From Medicago truncatula (taxonomy: Eukaryota; Streptophyta; Magnoliopsida; Fabales; Fabaceae): a stretch of 64,000 nt of DNA. The position numbers and the translations under genes are program-made. The notes below the pieces were generated by a model, which did no database searches, had not been told where the DNA came from, and was given only the letters and a program-made list of their open reading frames with translations. This document shows positions 56,861 to 64,000 of the stretch, piece after piece (the first letter of the stretch is position 1; every line of letters starts with the position of its first letter). Location of the stretch: assembly GCF_003473485.1 (NCBI RefSeq), contig NC_053042.1, positions 10,498,501 through 10,562,500 of the forward strand, given 5' to 3'.

Positions 56861-58076
56861 AATACCGGGTAATAGTTGTACTTTTTCCTTGCTACATAGT
56901 AGTCATTGGTGCAGGTTAGAAGTTCATCGATATGTGCAGTGATCCGGTTTGGCAAGGTTTTTGTATTTTCCCTCATCAAAATGTGAATAATAGATGTATG
57001 TGAAGGTTTAATAATCGAGTTTAAAAAAAATACTTAAGTGGTGACATTCTGTCAAGTTAATCAACTTGGCAACATCAGATATTCATTTCATATCATCGTA
57101 GGGCTCATTGATAAACAACTTAATTAAGTGTTTATACGATAAACACTTGTTGTTTAAGCGAACACATGTGAAATGCATCTTATCAATGAGCTCACATGCG
57201 TTCACTTATATAACAGGTGTTTATCATATCTAAGATCACTCAAAAACTTATGCTTGTAGATAAGTCTAAATAACTGGTTGATAAGTCAATTTAAATCGTA
57301 GTCTTCATAATATTTTAGTGTGTGATATTTTCTGAAGACTTTGTCGAAAGTGCACAAGTATAATAGTATTGCATTATATGCTTCTTTTTCATCATTGGAT
57401 CAATATGACCCTTCATATCTCATTTGATCTAATGATAAGATTTTTTTATCCAATTGTTGTGAAAATTAAATTGTGCATGATGCAAGACTTATCTCATCTG
57501 TGCAGAATAGAATTGATCGTTTTCTAAAATGATAAGAAATATGAACAATTAGGAGTTTTGATTCTGAAGCAAACACCAGAAAGTAAGTTACTATCAAAAT
57601 TCTCAAATTAGGCAAGACTTGAATACTAAATAGATGTATCAAGTCAATACATAATTGTCCAACATGGTGAAAAGACCAACTTTATTCCATGGATGTTTCT
57701 ACAACGAATACATGTTTAATCTAAGGTCGACGTTAAAGCGACATTAAAGTGACTTTGAAGTTAATCAAAACAATTCTATTGCTTAAGTCAACATTGGCTG
57801 CACAATTCGTACCTCAATCCCCATCCATGGTATTAGTAGTATTTTCTTCATTGGATTTGGAAAATATTATTTGTCAATTAATATGTACATCTGAAAACCA
57901 CTCGAAACTCTAACGATGAACGACGACATCCTTAAAGAAGTAAAGCTTTACCGCCCTTTTTGTCCTTATTGTTGTGACATTTACTTGATTAGTGTCGATT
58001 TGACAAAAGTAAGGAAAAACAAAAGTGAGGCATATTGAAATAACTAATCAAGTCACCGTCTTGGCTGTGAAGACGA
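56861..58076. other. Spacer with a MITE-like piece
   Basis: No gene. 57105-57300 ('gataaacaacttaattaagtg', 'aacttatgcttgtagataag') is a third member of the repeat family found in CAO introns 2 and 7. Confidence 0.45.
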
Positions 58077-58228
58077 CGAGAATCGTGAACATCTACTTGA
58101 CGACGAGAATCATGAACCTAAAAGTAACATCAACGATCGATAAAGTTTTAAACGAGAATCATGAACATCTATTTGACGACGAGAATCATGAACTTAAAAG
58201 TAACATCAACGATCGATAAAGTTTTAAA
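58077..58228. repeat. 76-bp tandem duplication
   Basis: Two copies, 58077-58152 and 58153-58228, differ at only a few bases; each contains 'gacgacgagaatcatgaac' and 'taacatcaacgatcgataaa'. Half-units with 'cgagaatc.tgaac' recur inside, so the unit itself arose by an older duplication. Confidence 0.88.
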
Positions 58229-58630
58229 CGATTTTAAAGCGTTGCTTTGCGGTAGACCATTTATCGAAGTGGCTACCAGATAATTTGTTAAAAACTAGAC
58301 ATGTGAATTAAAAATGGAGAATGAAACTACTACTTAACCTAGATATTAGCTTGCTATTTTGGTTTTCAATATCAAGCAATATCAAAGAATAAAAAGCCAT
58401 TTCAATCATTCAATGTATTGAATATGTGAAATGTTAGTCAGCAGTCACTATAATCACCAAAATATTAAAACATATTCAAAAGTTGAAATTTCAAACCTCT
58501 AGAAATCCATGTCTTATCATTGTTAAGAATAATCAGTAGTGGTAGGTTTCACTTAGCGACAACTCATTAATTTAAATAAATTCAAACTTTTAATAAATAA
58601 AAGCTAAAGATGTAGAAAGATCATATGACA

Positions 58631-58763
58631 ATCCCCATGAGTTTAGCTCGGTTGGTAGGGATATTGTATTTTATATGCAGGATCAGGGTTCGAACCCCAG
58701 ACATTCCACTTCTGCACAATTAAATTGTGTGAGCTCTAACCACTAAACTACTTGACAACAAAA
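58631..58763 (+). mobile_element. tRNA-derived SINE upstream of the GDSL gene, 17-bp duplication
   Basis: A box 'tagctcggttggtaggg', B box 'ggttcgaacccc' and a short tail ending 'ttgacaacaaa'. A perfect AGAAAGATCATATGACA repeat flanks it (58614-58630 and 58764-58780). Confidence 0.88.
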
Positions 58764-58946
58764 AGAAAGATCATATGACATGTGGTTAGAAAAGTTTCAT
58801 TTACAAGTTATCATCATGTAAGACAATACATTTTGAAAGAAACATAACATAAACATAACATTGGAAAAGTCTAAATTTCTAGTAAGCATATAATAGAGAC
58901 CAACAATGTTAGTTCTTATTCTCAAATGTTCTTGTCTTGTACCCAA

Positions 58947-61900
58947 ATGGAGTTTGGTAGCAGAAACATGTTTCATATTTCAAGTGTAACATTTTTTGTG
59001 GTGTTATCTATAGCTACTACCACAGTGATTGAAAGTAGCAGCAATAGTGAGTGCAATTTCCGTGCAATCTTTAACTTTGGTGACTCAAACTCAGACACTG
59101 GTGGCTTGGCTGCTTCCTTTGTAGCACCAAAGCCACCATATGGAGAGACTTATTTCCACAGACCTAATGGGAGGTTCTCTGATGGCCGTCTAATTGTTGA
59201 TTTCATTGGTAATGTTGTTTTCTACTTCAACATATTTCTATGTACATGATTGAGCTTTTATGTTTATAAACTTAGAAGTTCTACTTCTACATATTACAAG
59301 GTTGGGAAATTTTCATGAGTTTAATTGGTTCATGAGGAGTGTAATATTTTTATTTTTGGTAACTAGGGTAAATTTATTTTAAAGATGCATTCGGTTACAT
59401 CTCGTTACATAATAATTAAGGAAAATACTAACGACCGCCTTTAGGGTACTCTTTAACACCTTAATTAGTAAGGTTTTATATAAATTGATGAATTCAATGC
59501 ATTGAAAATTGAATCATTTGACATTTTCTTAATTAGGAATCTTTAAAGAGTGCTCTTAAGACACTCGCAATACATAATAGTACAAAAGAAACAATTCGAT
59601 ATTTATATAAGACCAGTTCGATATTGTACAAAAGAAACAAAAGATTTTTAGAAACAAAATTAATTGAAATCACTTTTTAAAAAATTAATTATGAAAGATG
59701 ATTTTTAAGAGAAGCTACTCAAAAAAATTTTCATTTTAACAAGTTTTTAGATTACATATATTTGATATTTCTAAAAACTTAAAACAAACAACTGGAATTT
59801 TTTAAAAGTAACTTTTTTATTTTTGAAAAATAAGCTTTAACAAACAGACTCATAAGTTAGAACTAACTGTGTATGTATAACTATAACTATGAACTCATTT
59901 TCTATAGTATTTATTTATTTATGCTAAAGCTAATGTTTAAAAAATTGAACTAATGGAGGTTAGTTCAGTTGGCAAGAAGTTGGCTCATAACCCCGTAAAT
60001 GTTTGATTTCAACTTCCATTCTCGATATGTCATTGATGTGTAATCTATAAATATCTCTTTCAACTCTCCTAAACCTTCAATTACTACTATTCACAAAAAA
60101 TCAGACATCAAACTCGCAATTTCCCGAAAACTTTTGCCACGACAAGATCATGATTGTAGTTTATTAATGCATGCATTTAGCCATTTCAATCTTTAAGACT
60201 TTAACCATCCATGTTTTCCATTTAAGGCAAAATCTAACGGTTGTTAATTAGTCGTGATAAGTCGGAACGTTTTTTCTCGCTGTGAATAGCATGACTCTTG
60301 TTTTAAACCATTCGAACCAAGATAAATCTATAGTCAAATTGCTCAAATAATTGAACCTTAAACAATCTTGGTTCATAATTCAACCAGTTGAACCGTTCAA
60401 TTCAATATTTAAAACATCTACCAAAACATAATAACATCCTTTTGGCAGTACCAAATTAACTCTAAGTCCGAATTGTATGCCTCTTGTAGCAATTTATTCT
60501 AATCAATTTAATTCTAATTCTAAATAAAAGGTTTACATTCCAAACCAATTTATGATATATTTCTGCAAAAAAGAAAACCAAATTATGATATGTAATATTG
60601 TAATTTCAGCTCAAAGTTTTGGACTCCCTTATCTAAGTGCATATCTTGATTCATTGGGGACCAATTTTTCACATGGTGCAAACTTTGCAACAACATCATC
60701 AACAATTAGACCCCCACCAAGTATTATACCTCAGGGTGGATTCAGTCCTTTCTACCTTGATGTCCAATACACTCAATTCAGAGATTTCAAACCTAGAACA
60801 CAATTCATTAGACAACAAGGTACAAGAAAAACTTACATTAATTTAATATTCACACATACTTTTAGGTGGTTCTTAATAATAAAGACATGGTTTACTATGG
60901 TTTTATTCTTGTTTTTCTTTGTAGGAGGATTATTTGCAAGCTTGATGCCCAAAGAAGAGTATTTCTCTAAGGCTTTGTACACATTTGATATTGGTCAAAA
61001 TGATCTTGGTGCTGGCTTTTTTGGAAACATGACTATACAACAAGTAAATGCTTCTGTGCCAGAGATAATCAATAGTTTCTCCAAAAATGTTAAGGTAGTT
61101 CAATATCCTTTCTAAATATTTTATTTAGCTTACTTTTTTTTAATGGATTTTCTATTTTAAATGGACTCTTTTTTTAGTGCATGTAAATTAGCAAGTTATA
61201 GTCCTCGTGAGCTTAACTCAGATGGTAAGGACAATGCATAATATATGTAAGGTCTGGAATTCGAATCTTGGCCAAAAAAAAAAAAATAGCAAGTTATAAC
61301 TACAAACTTACTGTTATGCCTTATGATATATTTTTCTAATTTGGACCAACCGAAAAAATTAGTGATTTCAAGTGAAAAAATGAAAGTTACTCCTCTCATC
61401 AGAGAAATTGCTAAAAATATATTCAACAGTAGTTAACTACAGTTCGTCTTTTTCAATTGTAGTTAACTACTGTTGGACATTTCTTAAAGCAGTCTAATAA
61501 CTTTTTAAGTCGGTTTTAGCCAGCTTAAAAAGTAATTGAACCACCGGACTATAGTTAACTACAATTGGATACATGTTTTGCAATTTTTCCCATGAGAAGA
61601 ATAACTTTCTTAAAAAATTCTATCGAGACTTGCAAAGTTACACCCACTTATTTTGTATTGCGTATAATTTAACAAGTTATAATACAAAAGTTGTATAATA
61701 ATATACCACAAGGTGTAACTTGCTATATACACCCCTTTAAAAATAAATGGGGCGTAAATTAGTAATCCCCTTTCTTAATTTATTAATCTCATTTGATGAA
61801 CTTGGTGATTCAGGACATATACAATTTGGGTGGTAGATCATTTTGGATACACAACACAGGACCCATTGGCTGCCTCCCTTATATTTTGGTGAATTTTCCA

Positions 61901-62677
61901 TTAGCTGAAAAGGATGAAAATGGTTGTGCAAAGCAATATAATGAAGTAGCGCAATATTTCAACCTAAAGTTGAAGGAAGCAGTGGTTAAACTTCGTGATG
62001 ATCTTCCTTTGGCTGCAATCACATATGTAGATATCTACTCTGTTAAGTATTCCCTTTATAACAACCCAAAAAAATATGGTGAGTCAAATTATGAGTACAT
62101 ATGTTACATTTTATTTTGAGAAAAATAATAGTTTTCTAGGAATATTCTTCCTTTTGTCACTACTTTAAGTAGTTTCTATTAAACATAATTTTCCAAATAT
62201 AATTTTCAAATAAAAACTTGAAACTGTTTCAAATAATCTAAAAACTGTTTCAAATAAAAGGCTGTTTTAAGTAGCTTCTATTAAACATATACCCACCAGG
62301 GTTGTCTTGTGATATTTATTTGGGACCGAGTATGCTCTTTTTAAAGGTTTTAGGTTCGATATGTCAATTTAAATAGACTAATTTAAGTTATTCATTGATA
62401 TGCAGGATTTGAGCATCCCCTAATTGCTTGTTGTGGCTATGGAGGAGAGTATAATTACAGCAGTAGTGTTGGATGTGGAGGAACCATAAAGGTCAATGGC
62501 ACTCAAATTTTTGTAGGTTCATGTGAAAGACCATCTGCAAGAGTGAATTGGGATGGAGTTCACTACACTGAAGCAGCTAGCAAGATTATTTTCCATGAAA
62601 TTTCTTCTGGAGCTTTCTCTGATCCACCCATTTCCTTGAATATGGCATGCCACAGAAATTCTACCAAAATATATTGA
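58947..62677 (+). CDS. GDSL esterase/lipase, ENOD8-like
   Basis: Five exons with GT-AG junctions: 58947-59208, 60610-60819, 60925-61094, 61814-62078, 62406-62677, encoding 392 residues. A signal peptide (hydrophobic FFVVLSIATTTV, about 14-27) sends it to the secretory pathway and probably the cell wall or symbiosome. The SGNH/GDSL blocks are complete: block I FNFGDSNSDTGG with Ser47, block II around FSHGANFAT, block III IGQND with Asn183, and block V DGVHYTEAA with Asp352 and His355. The family cleaves acyl esters; early nodulin ENOD8 of Medicago and several fucosidase-annotated proteins belong here. Resemblance to ENOD8 rests on PPYGETYFHRP, DGRLIVDFI and FSHGANFA. An in-frame ATG at 58926 would add seven residues. 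A SINE sits 180 bp upstream and others in introns. The gene looks intact. Confidence 0.92.
59955..60075 (+). mobile_element. Decayed SINE in GDSL intron 1
   Basis: An A box 'ggttagttcagttggcaag' followed by a weak B box 'gtttgatttcaac' fits a tRNA-derived SINE. No target duplication was found. Confidence 0.5.
61201..61286 (+). mobile_element. Short SINE in GDSL intron 3, 12-bp duplication
   Basis: A box 'gcttaactcagatggtaag', B box 'ggaattcgaatct' and a poly(A) tail of thirteen residues. TAGCAAGTTATA flanks it (61189-61200 and 61287-61298). Confidence 0.82.
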
Positions 62678-64000
62678 GCTTTATTTGCTTATTGATGCAA
62701 AAGTTTATTACAGAATAAAGTGTTCTTCCACATCATACCTTAATATTCCATCTCACAAGAAATACATTGGGTTAACCTATGATTTCAATGCCAATTTCAT
62801 ACTCATACCCAATAATATCTTTTGCATAAGAGGAAACATGACTATATGTTTTAACATAAAAGGGGAGGAAAGCATAGTTCAAGCTTCTTTTAGGGTTGAG
62901 GATTATTTTACCTTAAAGATGGGCAATTTTTATATTTAAACATACCCATTTATTTATGTATGTCACTTTCTCTTTTCTTTTAAAAAATATGATATTTTTT
63001 TAAAAATTGATAAAAAAAGTTTGGCAAACACACTTGCACGTAAGACCCAAGTCTAGAAATGAGTTGAGTCAAACTTTGTTTGAGCTCAACTCAACCTAAT
63101 AGGAATTGGTTCGATTCAAAATTCGATTAAAATTTGAAACAAACATTTTTCTTTTGGCTTGAGTTCAGTTCATTTAAAGTTCATGAACATACCCTTATGT
63201 AGAGTGTAGTCATTGAGCGTTACACTTTACAATGATAAGGAGCCGTTATAGTATGTTGGTTTGAACCATTGCTCCATATTGCTGCCAACATTTCCCTTGT
63301 GAGTTGAACTTTAGATATATATATATATATAACTAAAGTTCAACTCATTTATTTAAAGAAATTAATATTCAACTCATGTTCAATTCATTTAGTTTATCAA
63401 TCAAAATAAAAGAGTTAACTGTCAAATCAAATTTCAAGCATTAACGGAGTTAATCCGATTATTGCCAACCCTACATATGGACGCCCCTTTTCTTCTCTCT
63501 GTCGTGCTATGCATGCTCCCTGTTTCGCACGCTACTGCACTCGACGGATTTGGTGCGCAACTACTCTCTTTTTGATTGCTGCCACTTGCCATAGGGAATT
63601 ACTTCTCTTTTATTCTCTCAAATCATGGGCCAAACTCATTACAGTAAAAACTCTATCTTTATTTATTCTTCCTTCTTTTAATTTGTGCGTGGACTCCCAC
63701 TTACCTAACATAACACCCTTATAAAAAATGCTAACAAATATCCTTAAAACACTTGTTAAAACATTTAAAGAGGAAGTTTTGTTTTAGAAATGATGCATTT
63801 AATACATTGAAAGTTTTAAAAGTAATTTTTTCTATGCTAAATTACAATTGAGGTCCTTTAAGTTATCTAATTATAACATCCTAGTCCTTTTAATTTATCT
63901 ATAAATTCAAGGTTTTGATAAGCATGATATGATCATATGATAATTCCATTGGTTCATTTGTGCTTCATAATGAAATTCATGGCACCAATTGAGATGTCAC
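62678..64000. other. 3' flank of the GDSL gene and spacer
   Basis: No further gene was recognised. The 63300-63347 hairpin is listed separately. Confidence 0.45.
63300..63347. repeat. Perfect 15-bp inverted repeat around an AT core
   Basis: TGAGTTGAACTTTAG and its exact reverse complement CTAAAGTTCAACTCA enclose an 18-bp alternating AT stretch that can itself pair, giving a near-complete hairpin. Confidence 0.85.

Noticed and set aside
1-64000. LTR retroelements, other virus-like elements, CRISPR arrays, rRNA
   Set aside because: No paired LTRs, gag/pol text, array of spaced repeats or rRNA signature was seen; all reverse-transcriptase-related text found is of LINE type.

Overview
This is nuclear DNA of a flowering plant. 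Genes have GT-AG introns, there are plant-type tRNA genes including an intron-bearing elongator tRNA-Met, there is a chlorophyll b synthesis gene, and AT-rich spacers are full of MITEs, SINEs and decayed LINEs. The ENOD8-like GDSL esterase and the repeat types point to a legume, most likely a Medicago or close relative; that species guess is inference.

Layout. 0.3-2.6 kb: broken class XII LRR receptor kinase (minus), with scattered pieces of its first exon upstream. 3.2-8.9 kb: SINE, foldback elements, an internally deleted LINE (minus), a Stowaway MITE and a nest of long inverted repeats. 9.56-10.2 kb: RING-H2 gene (minus). 10.6-14.2 kb: Stowaway MITE with a SINE inside, a second internally deleted LINE with a 14-bp target duplication, another MITE. 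14.5-14.9 kb: small zinc-ribbon gene (plus). 17.25-21.74 kb: complete nine-exon chlorophyllide a oxygenase gene (CAO, minus) with two G-boxes upstream. 22-31 kb: gene-poor, with tRNA-Gln, tRNA-Met, LINE 3' remnants and MITEs. 31.9-35.7 kb: filament-like plant protein (FPP) gene (minus). 39.5-51.3 kb: a cluster of TIR transposons, including a seemingly complete 5-kb Mutator-like element (MULE) whose spliced FAR1-type transposase frame is open, framed by ~150-bp TIRs and a perfect 9-bp target duplication. 54.4-56.9 kb: two-exon zinc-binding gene of the At4g08330-like family (plus). 58.9-62.7 kb: complete five-exon ENOD8-like GDSL esterase (plus), with SINEs in its promoter and an intron.

The host genes (CAO, FPP, GDSL esterase, RING, two zinc proteins) have no evident shared pathway; they are independent transcription units separated by transposon-rich spacers. 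The most notable content is mobile: the intact-looking MULE, and two LINEs that each kept ORF1 but lost nearly all of ORF2 by different deletions. No LTR retroelement or other virus-like element was recognised.
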